NCBI GenBank assembly: GCA_021795275.1
Contig: JAJYPO010000066.1
Span: 1-11,022 of the forward strand
Origin: Nitrospirota bacterium
GTDB taxonomy: Bacteria > Nitrospirota_A > Leptospirillia > Leptospirillales > Leptospirillaceae
Direction: 5' to 3'
Length of the DNA: 11,022 nucleotides
Below, in pieces: positions 1 through 6,774 of the stretch; the stretch's first letter is position 1, and each line of letters opens with the position of its first letter. The translations under genes and the position numbers were made by a program. The notes under the pieces were generated by a model. The model saw only the letters and a program-made list of their open reading frames with translations, did no database searches and was not told the DNA's origin.

Positions 1-279
1 CCCTTTGTCCTCGGAGAACTTGCCCTGGGGACCCTAAAAAACAGAAGGAATCTTCTATCCCTTCTGGAACAACTTCCCCAAGCCTCGGTGGCGACCGAAA
101 GCGAAGTTCTTTTTTTCATACAATAATGGGACCTTTATGGAAAAGACATCGGATATATCGATGCTCACATTCTGGCTTCAGTCTCTCTCATGGAAGGCGG
201 ACGTCTCTGGACGGGCGACCGGCGACTTCGGGAGATCGCGAAAAATCTCCGTTTGGTCTATAACGAACAGGAATTCTGA
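1..279 (+). pseudogene. vapC: VapC-family PIN-domain toxin, 3' part, interrupted by an in-frame stop
   Basis: Frame 1 from base 1 reads as the C-terminal two thirds of a VapC-type PIN ribonuclease, the toxin of type II VapBC modules. The 5' end lies outside the window. Visible family landmarks are GELALG (16-33) with the acidic residue at 16-18, GYIDAHILAS (151-180) with Asp at 160-162, and LWTGDRRL (205-228) with Asp at 217-219. The frame ends naturally at TGA 277-279. One in-frame TAA at 124-126 lies between the FIQ and WDLYGKDIGY segments, where homologues normally have a charged residue such as Arg in a FIERW-like string. The reading frame is otherwise intact on both sides, so this is a single nonsense change rather than general decay. 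Any product ending at residue Q before 124 would lack two catalytic acids. A sequencing error is the main alternative. The partner antitoxin, if present, is upstream of the window. Confidence 0.82.
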
Positions 280-724
280 CCCGACCACATCATCCAGCTA
301 CTGGGAAGGCCCTCCAAAATCCTTCCCACCGGAAGAACAAAGCGAAAAGAGCGCGTTCCAGACCCGGGCCCCCTCTTTCGTCCCGACCCGCACAATCTCG
401 AGAGGCCCCTCGAACGGTCCCCTCCTCGTCTGCCACAGAGGGTCCGCCTTCCTCCGGATCCATCCACCCGGGAACAGCTCTCCACGACGGGGGGAAGAAC
501 GACTTCCCCCGTCCGGGCCGAACGGCCGATGATTCTCATGCGGAAAAGGTACACCAAAACTTTGGCGGTGTTCATACTCGAACTTATGTGGGCAAAGTCT
601 GCCTTTCCCCGATCCGAGACCGGATGAAAAATGCCATCCTCCTCCTTCTCGAAGCCTCGGACAAGGCGGAGGCCGACCCGGAGACGCCCTCTGCCCTTTC
701 CCTCCGGAACCGGATCAGCGATCC
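280..724. other. Gene-poor stretch, no recognisable product
   Basis: I see no gene I can support between the PIN pseudogene and the promoter of the SNF2 gene. The plus-strand frame that later becomes the SNF2 frame stays open for a long way and ends at TGA 726-728. Its last part, from an ATG at 624, would give 34 residues beginning MKNAILLLLEASDKAEADPE. It looks more protein-like than the rest, but it has no ribosome-binding site and I do not recognise it. A minus-strand open frame of about 159 codons covers the same bases. It is very rich in Arg, Gly and Ser and is probably a GC-driven artefact. The region also holds the hairpin listed at 486-513. It may be remnant DNA from a lost gene or element. 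Confidence 0.5.
486..513. repeat. Strong GC-rich hairpin in the intergenic stretch
   Basis: GACGGGGGGAAG (486-497) is followed by the 5-base loop AACGA and CTTCCCCCGTC (503-513). The arms are complementary over 11 base pairs with one bulged G. A second short inverted repeat, GGCC-GAAC-GGCC, lies just downstream (516-527). There is no T-run on either strand, so it is not a typical intrinsic terminator. It may be a remnant of a mobile element end or an RNA structure; function unknown. Confidence 0.55.
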
Positions 725-753
725 TTGAAATCTTCATGCGAAATCCTTACTAT
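725..753 (+). promoter_or_regulatory. Candidate sigma-70-type promoter for the SNF2 helicase gene
   Basis: TTGAAA (725-730, five of six matches to the -35 consensus) and TACTAT (748-753, four of six matches to the -10 consensus) are separated by exactly 17 bases. They sit in a short AT-richer patch within GC-rich DNA. Transcription would begin near 760, giving a leader of about 14 nt if TTG 774 is the start, or over 110 nt if ATG 876 is. Prediction from sequence only. Confidence 0.45.
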
Positions 754-773
754 TTGTCATAGTATGCAATGTC

Positions 774-3700
774 TTGCCGTTGAAGGGCAACCGCCCGGAC
801 GGTCCCGCGATTCCCCTTCCGGATGTGGAAGCCCTCTTCGCTTCCGGAGTCGGCATTGCGTCGAAATCCCCACCCATGAGGTCCTCCGTGCCCGCCCTCC
901 CCAAAGACGAAGAAATCCGCTATTACGAAGGTCTCTCTCCCCTGGCCCGACTTCTCCTGGGGCTTGTCATCGCCTTGAACACAAAAGACGACAAGCGCCT
1001 GCTGGGGCTTCTGAACACCGGCGACCTCTTCCCCCGGGACAGGGACGGGAAGGACTGGACCCTCCCGGAGGTCTCCCGTTTAAAGTCCAGTCTGGACCTT
1101 TCCCGCTGGGAGACCGGCTCCGCCAACCGCTGGAACGCCACGCTGACCTCCCTTGCCCTTCGGGAGCTCTTCGATGGCCCCGAGGGGCCGGCCCGCGCCC
1201 GGGAGATCCTGGGGCGGCTCGTCCCCTCGCATACCCCGTCGGACCCCGTCTACACCAACTTCTTCGATCCGGTCTATCTCCGGCGACTTCTCGTCGCCTT
1301 TTACTCCAGGGACACACAGGAGATCGAGACGCTCGAAAAGCTTGCCAGGAAGGCCTACGACGGCCACTATCTCCGCTCTCACTTTCAGGACCATCTCTTC
1401 TGGGCCATCCTCCCTGCCGGCTGGGCCGCGACCCTTCCCGCCCCCCTTCTGGCGGACGCCCTGTCGATCAAGATCTCGATCCTTTTGGGCTCCGGGGTTC
1501 TCTCACCAGACCTTCCGGGACTTCTCACCCCGGGCCGACGAGCCCTCGAAAAGCCTCTCGATCACCCCGATCTGACCGACCACCTCCTGCGCTTTGATCT
1601 CGTCGGGGGCCATCTCTCCGGTGTGGGGCGGTTCGTCGCAACCCATCCCAAAAGCCCCCTCTATCTCCTGCTGGGGATCCAGGGATGGGAGGCCTTCCTG
1701 CGTGAAGAGTTCGGGGAGGCGGCGGGACTTTTCAGGAAGATGCTGACCGAATTCCGCAAGACGGTCACCAAACGGAAGATGCCCCCGGAAGAGCCCTTCG
1801 GCCTCTTCTACGCCCTCGCCCTCTTCCTGATGGACCGCTCCGACAAGCGGCGGGAGGATCTCCCCCGCCTGCTGGCCCTGGCCACCCCGTCCAATACCTG
1901 GAACTTTGCCGGCTATATGGCACTGTCGGCTCTGGAGTCCTCCCGCCAGGGGCTCGACGGCCACGCCCGGGACTCCCTCTCCCGGATCGCCCCGGGCGCC
2001 GGACGCTTCTCCCCTCTCGCCGGGGCCCTCTTCGCCCTTTCGCGATGGCTTCTCGACCCGGACAAGGCCGCTCCGGACCGGGGGGAAATCCTTGGCCGCT
2101 TCCGGGCGTTCCGGGAGATACTGCCGCTCGTGGCCGGACTCTACGCGGATCTTCTTCTCCGGATGGACGCCCCCCCGGAGGAGGCCCGGGAGTATCTGAA
2201 CCAGGAGACGGTGGCATTTCTCCTTCGCCCTTTCCGCCACCTCCTGCTCCAGGAGGCCCCCTGGGAGCGCTCCCTCGCGGGGCTCGAAGGGATCCTGGCC
2301 CAGCACGATCCTGAGGGAGACGCCTCCCGGGAAAAGCGGATCGCCTGGCTCTTCGACCCACGGACCCTCGAAACCGACGCAGTGGAGCAGACCCGGAAGA
2401 ACGGCGTTTGGCGGGGGACGAAGAAGATCGCCTTCAAGCGGCTCCAGGCAGGCGATCCCTCCCTTCCCCTCTCCGAGGCCGACCGGAAAATCGCCGATTC
2501 CTTCACCGTCGAGGTCTATTACGGAAATCGCGCCATCGCCCATCCCCACATCCACCGAACCCCTCTCGCCCTGGCGGGCCACCCCGCCGTATTCCACCGG
2601 GACCATCCGGAGCAGCGTCTCGACCTCGTGGCCGCCCTGCCCGAACTGATCCTCTCCGAAACCTCCCAGGGCTACCGGATCGAACTCTCCCATCGGGCCG
2701 ACCACCCACAGGCCCTTTTGGAATCCGACTCCCCTTCCCGCTACCGGGTGGTCGATCTCTCGAAGCCCGTCGTCGACCTGTGCGTCCGGATCCCTCCCAA
2801 GGGTCTCTCCGTCCCCCGGGAGGCGAGGGACCGGATCCTGGAGCTTCTCCGTCGCCAGGCCCCCTTCCTCTCTCTCCGGGCCGAAATCGGCGAGGCCGAC
2901 ATCCCTGCCCTGGAGGGACAGACCGTCCCGGTTCTTCAGCTCGCACCCTTCCAGGACGGGCTCGCCCTGACCGCAGGTGTCCGCCCCTTCGGCCCCGGCG
3001 GCCCTTTTTATCCGACGGGCCGGGGCGGTCGCCTCGTCACCGCCCCGATCGACGGGAAGACCCTCCATGCCCGCCGGGATCTCGACGCCGAAAAAAACCG
3101 TCTGGAAGAGCTTGTCGCCCGCCTGCCCGTTCTCGCGGGGATCGAGCCGGAGCACAACACCTGGCTTCTGGACGAGGCCGAGGACGCCCTCGACCTTTTG
3201 ACGGAGCTTCGCGAGACCCCCCTTCCGAAAGAGGTCGAATGGCCCCAGGGGGAGAGCTTCCGCGTCACGCCCCCCGTCGGAACGAAAAAGCTCCGGATCA
3301 CGGTGCGGGAAGCCCGGGACTGGTTCGAACTCGAGGGCAAGGTGGCGGTCGACGAGGATCTGGTTCTGGACCTCCGGGAGATCCTCTCCCTTCTCCCCCG
3401 GGCAAAGGGGCGCTACCTCCCCCTTTCCGACGGACGCTTTCTCGCGCTGGCGGATGAACTCCGCCAGCGCCTCGAACGCCTGCAGTCCGTCTCCGAAGAA
3501 TCCGGGTCGGGGTCCCGGGTCTCCCTTCCGGGGACACTTGCCATCGAAGATCTTCTTTCGGAGGCGGGGGAGGTCAAGGGGGACAGGAGCTGGCGGGAGT
3601 TCCGCAAACAGCTCCGGGAAGCGTCCGACCATCGGCCGGAAATTCCCGCGACGCTCGCGGCGGAACTCCGGGACTATCAGGCGGAGGGATTTTCCTGGAT

Positions 3701-5030
3701 GAGCCGGCTGGCCCGGTGGGGCGCCGGCGCCTGTCTGGCCGACGACATGGGGCTGGGAAAGACCGTCCAGGCGATCGCCGTGATGCTGGAACAGGCCGCC
3801 GGGGGACCCATCCTGGTCGTGGCCCCCACCTCCGTCTGCCACAACTGGGCCTCCGAGCTCGCGCGTTTCGCCCCGACGCTCAGGGTCCACCAGCTGCGGG
3901 ACGCCGCGGACCGGGCGACCCAGACCGGGGCGCTGGGTCCCCGCGACGTGCTCATCGCGAGCTACGGACTTCTGGCCCAGGAAGAGGCGCTTCTCTCGGG
4001 AATCTCCTGGCGGATGGCCGTCTTCGACGAGGCCCAGGCCTTCAAGAACGCCGAGACCAAACGGGCCCAGGCGGCCCGGAAGATCGGTGCCCAGTTCCGG
4101 CTAGCCCTGACGGGAACCCCGGTCGAAAACGACCTCGACGAGCTCTGGAGCCTCATGAGCGTCGTCAACCCGAGGCTTCTGGGCTCCCGCGAGCGCTTTG
4201 CCAACCGCTTCGCAGGCCCCATCGAGCGGAGCCGGGACACCCGGGTCCTGGCCTCGCTTCGCGCCCTCATCCGGCCCTTCATGCTCAGAAGGACAAAAAG
4301 CGCCGTTCTCTCCGAGCTTCCTCCCCGCACAGAGATCACCCTCGAGGTGGAGCTCTCCGCCGGGGAGCGGGCCTTCTACGAAGCCCTCCGGAGAAACGCC
4401 CTCGACAGGATCGCCGATCTGGCCGACCGGAAGGACTCCCGGATCCACATCCTGGCCGAGATCACCCGCCTCAGGAGAGCCCTTTGTCACCCGGGCCTCG
4501 TCGATCCCGAGACGCCCCTTCCCGGCTCCAAGCTCGAAACGTTCATGGGGCTGGTCGAAGAACTGCGGGACAACCGCCATCGGGCCCTGGTCTTCAGCCA
4601 GTTTACCGGCCACCTGGAACGGGTGGCGAAGGCCCTGGACGACCGACAGGTCCCCTACCAGTATCTCGACGGGAGCACTCCGGCAAAGGAGAGGGAAAAG
4701 CGGGTGGAGGCCTTTCAGGGGGGAACGGGGGATCTCTTCCTGATCAGCCTCCGGGCGGGCGGGACGGGGCTCAACCTGACGGCCGCCGACTATGTGATCC
4801 ACCTCGATCCCTGGTGGAATCCGGCGGTGGAGGACCAGGCCTCCGACCGCGCCCACCGGATCGGCCAGCAGAGGCCGGTCACCGTCTACCGGCTGATCAC
4901 CGCCGACAGCATCGAGGAGAAGATCCTCGCGCTCCACGCAAAGAAGCGGGATCTGGCCAACGATCTTCTCGAGGGCGCGGAAATGTCGGGGAAGCTGACC
5001 AACGAGGAATTGATCGCACTCATCGGATGA
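774..5030 (+). CDS. Large SNF2/HepA-family DEAD/DEAH-box helicase
   Basis: A 1418-codon gene for a Swi2/Snf2-type double-stranded-DNA translocase (COG0553-like), probably a soluble ATPase that remodels DNA-bound proteins. The C-terminal half is canonical. LRDYQ is at about 965-969, Walker A DDMGLGKT at 990-997, motif Ia-like VVAPTSVCHNW follows, Walker B DEAQ is at 1085-1088, and motif III LTGTP at 1112-1116. The second RecA lobe has LVFSQF, SLRAGGTGLNLT (from 1325), DPWWNP (from 1345) and SDRAHRIGQQRPV (from 1357). Before the motor, about 840-950 resembles the domain that precedes the motor in large bacterial SNF2 proteins (DWFELEG at 849-855, then LSDGRFLAL). Residues 1 to about 840 are helical and Leu-rich with no motif I recognise, apart from a WLFDPRTL..W.GTKKIAFKRL segment (525-557) that I recall from this family. 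The start is uncertain: TTG 774 keeps the longest frame, GTG 825 and ATG 876 are alternatives, and none has a good Shine-Dalgarno. No methylase, nuclease or other restriction or DISARM partner is adjacent. Confidence 0.93.
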   Translation: MPLKGNRPDGPAIPLPDVEALFASGVGIASKSPPMRSSVPALPKDEEIRYYEGLSPLARLLLGLVIALNTKDDKRLLGLLNTGDLFPRDRDGKDWTLPEVSRLKSSLDLSRWETGSANRWNATLTSLALRELFDGPEGPARAREILGRLVPSHTPSDPVYTNFFDPVYLRRLLVAFYSRDTQEIETLEKLARKAYDGHYLRSHFQDHLFWAILPAGWAATLPAPLLADALSIKISILLGSGVLSPDLPGLLTPGRRALEKPLDHPDLTDHLLRFDLVGGHLSGVGRFVATHPKSPLYLLLGIQGWEAFLREEFGEAAGLFRKMLTEFRKTVTKRKMPPEEPFGLFYALALFLMDRSDKRREDLPRLLALATPSNTWNFAGYMALSALESSRQGLDGHARDSLSRIAPGAGRFSPLAGALFALSRWLLDPDKAAPDRGEILGRFRAFREILPLVAGLYADLLLRMDAPPEEAREYLNQETVAFLLRPFRHLLLQEAPWERSLAGLEGILAQHDPEGDASREKRIAWLFDPRTLETDAVEQTRKNGVWRGTKKIAFKRLQAGDPSLPLSEADRKIADSFTVEVYYGNRAIAHPHIHRTPLALAGHPAVFHRDHPEQRLDLVAALPELILSETSQGYRIELSHRADHPQALLESDSPSRYRVVDLSKPVVDLCVRIPPKGLSVPREARDRILELLRRQAPFLSLRAEIGEADIPALEGQTVPVLQLAPFQDGLALTAGVRPFGPGGPFYPTGRGGRLVTAPIDGKTLHARRDLDAEKNRLEELVARLPVLAGIEPEHNTWLLDEAEDALDLLTELRETPLPKEVEWPQGESFRVTPPVGTKKLRITVREARDWFELEGKVAVDEDLVLDLREILSLLPRAKGRYLPLSDGRFLALADELRQRLERLQSVSEESGSGSRVSLPGTLAIEDLLSEAGEVKGDRSWREFRKQLREASDHRPEIPATLAAELRDYQAEGFSWMSRLARWGAGACLADDMGLGKTVQAIAVMLEQAAGGPILVVAPTSVCHNWASELARFAPTLRVHQLRDAADRATQTGALGPRDVLIASYGLLAQEEALLSGISWRMAVFDEAQAFKNAETKRAQAARKIGAQFRLALTGTPVENDLDELWSLMSVVNPRLLGSRERFANRFAGPIERSRDTRVLASLRALIRPFMLRRTKSAVLSELPPRTEITLEVELSAGERAFYEALRRNALDRIADLADRKDSRIHILAEITRLRRALCHPGLVDPETPLPGSKLETFMGLVEELRDNRHRALVFSQFTGHLERVAKALDDRQVPYQYLDGSTPAKEREKRVEAFQGGTGDLFLISLRAGGTGLNLTAADYVIHLDPWWNPAVEDQASDRAHRIGQQRPVTVYRLITADSIEEKILALHAKKRDLANDLLEGAEMSGKLTNEELIALIG

Positions 5031-5109
5031 TCGGTCCCTACCGGGGAAATCCGGGCGGGCGGGAGAACAGGGCACGTTCCCAAGTGATCTGCACCCTGTG
5101 CCACCTTGA

Positions 5110-5481
5110 AAAAAACCCGAAGACAGGGCCACAAACAAGGAGGCCTTCATCGCACACCTGGAGGTCCTGAAACGGAAGGCCGCGAACAGTCTCGTCACAC
5201 ACTGGACCGGATTCGTTCTCTCCTTCAACCGTCTCGACATCCCGGAGGACAACAATGCGGCCGAGCGCGCCCTCCGCATCCGGGTCATGGGCCGCAAGAA
5301 TGTCATCGGAGCAAGGGCTCTCCGGTCTGCCAACCTCGCCGCCTGTATCTGCTCCCTCTTCGAAACCCGGCGGAAGAACAGGATCGATATCCGCACCGTC
5401 CTCACCGACGACGTCGCCGTCAGCGCGATACTGGGGGGAAAGGCCCCCGACGACATCTCTCCCGGACTCCCCTGGCGGTAA
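5110..5481 (+). pseudogene. IS66-family transposase, C-terminal remnant
   Basis: This open stretch follows a TGA at 5107-5109 and encodes about 123 residues without a start codon. It matches the C-terminal end of the IS66 TnpC DDE transposase. The hallmark DNNAAERALR box (from about 5251, carrying the last catalytic Glu) is followed by GRKNVIGA, a SANLAACICSLFETRRKN helix, and a terminal ...LPWR before the TAA at 5479-5481, which resembles the usual LLPW ending of this family. More than three quarters of a normal TnpC (about 500 residues) is missing, including the zinc-finger region and the first two catalytic Asp residues. No IS66 accessory orfs (TnpA, TnpB) are seen nearby. The 80 bases between the SNF2 stop and this fragment show no further homology I can recognise. 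It is a dead remnant and cannot transpose by itself. Confidence 0.82.
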
Positions 5482-5483
5482 TC

Positions 5484-5508
5484 GTCAAGCAATCTGTCGC
5501 ACGTTTTT
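5484..5508. mobile_element. Probable terminal end (3' end) of the IS3 remnant
   Basis: GTCAAGCAATCTGTCGCACG followed by T-runs resembles the outer end of IS3-group elements, whose ends often read like TGTCAAG..TTGTCGCAC. It begins 2 bases after the TAA of the IS66 fragment. No matching inverted partner (GTGCGACA-type end) occurs near 6156-6253 or elsewhere in the window, so the other end has been lost. This rests on remembered family pattern and position, not on alignment. Confidence 0.4.
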
Positions 5509-6156
5509 TGATTTTTTTCCATGTGATCTTTGCTCGTTTCCGATCGTCTCTTGTTGAGGGTTGAGGGTGACCTTTTCGATTGGAGTCCAGTCCCTGGTTT
5601 TTCCGGACCATCGCTCCGGATTCTTTTGTTGTGCTTCCCGATAAATCCTTTCTCGGCTATGCAGAAGTGTCCGGTCTTCTCCCCGATTCCTCTGGGACGG
5701 AGTCACGAATTTGATGGCGCTGTGGCGATGGAAGTCGTTGTACCCTCCAACAAAGAAAGAGATCCATTTCCGGGATTCTTCCAGGGTGTCGAAGGGCCTT
5801 TCCACCGGATATTCCGGATGCTCCTTCAGAGTTTTGAAGAGGGACTCCGAATAGGCATTGTCATTACTGACCGAAGGACGTCCGAAAGAGGGCCGAATGC
5901 CCAATCTCTGGAGCGTTCCGAGCATCCCGGTCAACGGACCTTCAGTTTGTCTGACAACCGGGTCAGAGCCTCGGACAGGCGGGAGGACGTTTTGGGGGAG
6001 GAATGGGAACCCTGAGATGTTGCTTTCCCGTCGATGGATCCCTCTCGATACAGGGATGGCCCGAAGAGGAGTGATTCCCCCGTCCGCTCCCAGAAAACAG
6101 CGCGATCCGCACGCTGTACCTTTTTCCCTTGACTGGATCACAACAATCCAAACCAC
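5485..6156 (-). pseudogene. IS3-family transposase (OrfB), truncated and degenerate
   Basis: The minus-strand frame carries a clear C-terminal part of an IS3-family OrfB integrase. It begins near LGTLQRLGI (residue 79) and runs through RPSVSNDNAYSESLFKTLK (93-111) with the last catalytic Glu at 104, then YNDFHRHSAIKFVTP (139-153) and KNPERWSGKTRDW (178-190). Upstream of that the match fades. The position of the usual LHSDNGSP box reads VVRQTEGPL (67-75), so the second catalytic Asp is lost in this frame. The first Asp region and the N-terminal half of OrfB are unrecognisable, and OrfA is absent. ATG 6156 is only the first Met of the open frame, not a believable original start. At the other end the frame runs through the terminal repeat before stopping. 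The gene is a dead relic lying between the IS66 fragment and tRNA-Val. Its base composition is less GC-rich than its neighbours. Confidence 0.85.
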
Positions 6157-6198
6157 CGGAATGCATTTTTTCGGAAAAAAGCGTACCGAATCCAGGCA

Positions 6199-6249
6199 AG
6201 AAATTCTATTTGGGAGGGGACTTCGCGGAGAAATTCCTGAGAGGACTTC
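6199..6249. repeat. Imperfect direct repeat beside the tRNA 3' end
   Basis: AGAAATTC...GGACTTC occurs twice in tandem: 6199-6206 with 6218-6224, and 6229-6236 with 6243-6249. The spacers inside the two units differ (11 versus 6 bases). The second unit ends 4 bases before the CCA end of tRNA-Val. It may be a duplication left by insertion or excision at the tRNA flank, or chance. Confidence 0.35.
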
Positions 6250-6253
6250 AAAA

Positions 6254-6328
6254 TGGTAGGCACGGGCGGTTTCGAACCGCCGACCTCTACCGTGTCAAGG
6301 TAGCGCTCCACCCCTGAGCTACGTGCCT
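6254..6328 (-). tRNA. tRNA-Val (anticodon GAC)
   Basis: The minus strand folds into a complete cloverleaf. The 7-bp acceptor pairs AGGCACG (6322-6328) with CGTGCCT (6258-6264). The 4-bp D stem is GCTC/GAGC. The anticodon stem CTACC/GGTAG carries loop TTGACAC, with anticodon GAC at 6294-6296. The 5-bp T stem GGCGG/CCGCC has loop TTCGAAA, followed by discriminator A (6257). The terminal CCA is encoded (6254-6256). It decodes GUC/GUU valine codons. It lies downstream of the HU gene on the same strand and may be transcribed with it. The IS3 relic is on its 3' side. Confidence 0.97.
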
Positions 6329-6339
6329 GCTGGACAAGA

Positions 6340-6365
6340 CGGGACCACGGAGAACCATGGCCCCG
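6340..6365 (-). terminator. Hairpin between hup and tRNA-Val (possible terminator or processing structure)
   Basis: In the minus-strand transcript CGGGGCCATGG (6365-6355), loop TTCT, and CCGTGGTCCCG (6350-6340) form an 11-bp stem. Two pairs are G-U wobbles that would be C-A mismatches in plus-strand RNA, so the structure fits the minus-strand transcript. The bases after it (TCTTGTCC) are only weakly U-rich, so termination is uncertain. It could equally be a processing or stabilising hairpin at the end of the hup mRNA. Confidence 0.45.
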
Positions 6366-6380
6366 CATTTTCGGGACAAA

Positions 6381-6656
6381 TTACTTGATGGCGGCCTTGA
6401 AGGCTTTTCCGGCAGTAAATTTTGGAACGCGCATGGCAGGGATCTTGATCTCCTGGCCAGTACGGGGGTTCCGTCCGGTGCGGGCCTTTCTCTTCACGGT
6501 CGAAAAGGTCCCGAAACCGGGAAGGGTCACGCGCTCGCTGTCCTTTTTGAGGGCCTTCTTGATCGCTTCGACAGCGGCGTTCAGGGCTTCATTCGCCTGG
6601 GTTTTGTTGATCTTTGCGGACTGGGAGATCTTGTCCACGAGTTCCGATTTTTTCAT
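6381..6656 (-). CDS. hup: HU-family DNA-binding nucleoid protein
   Basis: A 91-residue protein of full HU length. It is a dimeric histone-like protein that bends and wraps DNA without strict sequence preference and compacts the nucleoid. The helical N-terminal dimerisation half (MKKSELVDKI..) is followed by the family signature GFGTF (47-51), the basic saddle KRKARTGRNPRTGQEI (55-70), with Arg-Asn-Pro at 62-64 where the intercalating proline of the beta arm sits, and the closing PKFTAGKAFKAAIK. IHF is less likely, because arm and ending are HU-like. The ATG at 6654-6656 is preceded by a purine-rich AAAGGGGGGAAG with its G-run 9 bases away, a good ribosome-binding site. A promoter lies at 6711-6739. 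The gene is monocistronic or shares a transcript with tRNA-Val downstream. Confidence 0.97.
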   Translation of the reverse strand: MKKSELVDKISQSAKINKTQANEALNAAVEAIKKALKKDSERVTLPGFGTFSTVKRKARTGRNPRTGQEIKIPAMRVPKFTAGKAFKAAIK

Positions 6657-6710
6657 CGTTTTCTTCCCCCCTTTCGCATTTTAATTATGAAAATACAACG
6701 TCCATCGGGG

Positions 6711-6739
6711 AAATTACACTGAACCAACCAATCTGTCAA
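6711..6739 (-). promoter_or_regulatory. Candidate sigma-70 promoter for hup
   Basis: On the minus strand a perfect TTGACA -35 box (6739-6734) is followed after exactly 17 bases by TAATTT (6716-6711), a weak -10 hexamer. Transcription would start near 6704, about 48 bases ahead of the hup ATG. A second possible -10, CATAAT, lies nearer the gene but has no good -35 partner. Confidence 0.55.
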
Positions 6740-6745
6740 GCGTCC

Positions 6746-6774
6746 TGACCAGAAATCACAGAAATTCTTGGTCA
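6746..6774. promoter_or_regulatory. Inverted repeat just upstream of the hup promoter
   Basis: TGACCA (6746-6751) and TGGTCA (6769-6774) are exact reverse complements. With one bulged base the match extends inwards by GAA/TTC. It lies directly upstream of the hup -35 box and about 55 bases beyond the stop codon of the Fis-type gene. It may be an operator for hup or a hairpin ending the clpB operon transcript; there is no U-tract. The heptamer GTCAAGC also occurs twice here (6735-6741 and 6771-6777), 36 bases apart, the first copy overlapping the -35 box. Confidence 0.4.

Noticed and set aside
258..737. 159-codon minus-strand open frame in the left intergenic region
   Set aside because: It overlaps the PIN pseudogene tail, is dominated by Arg, Gly and Ser, and I see no family match or clear ribosome-binding site.
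1503..3890. Very long minus-strand open frame (about 795 codons) antisense to the SNF2 gene
   Set aside because: It mirrors the codon bias of the real gene, has no recognisable domain and is Gly/Glu/Arg-rich low-information sequence. The plus strand encodes complete helicase motifs.
774..5030. SNF2 helicase as a component of DISARM or another defence system
   Set aside because: No methyltransferase, phospholipase-D-like, DUF1998 or nuclease gene is nearby. The neighbours are IS relics and housekeeping genes.
3716..5170. 484-codon plus-strand open frame overlapping the helicase motor
   Set aside because: It is Arg/Gly/Pro-rich frame-shifted sequence of the helicase, without any motif.
6254..6328. 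tRNA-Val as the attachment site of an integrated island
   Set aside because: No integrase gene and no second copy of the tRNA 3' end are found in the window; only a truncated IS lies beside it.
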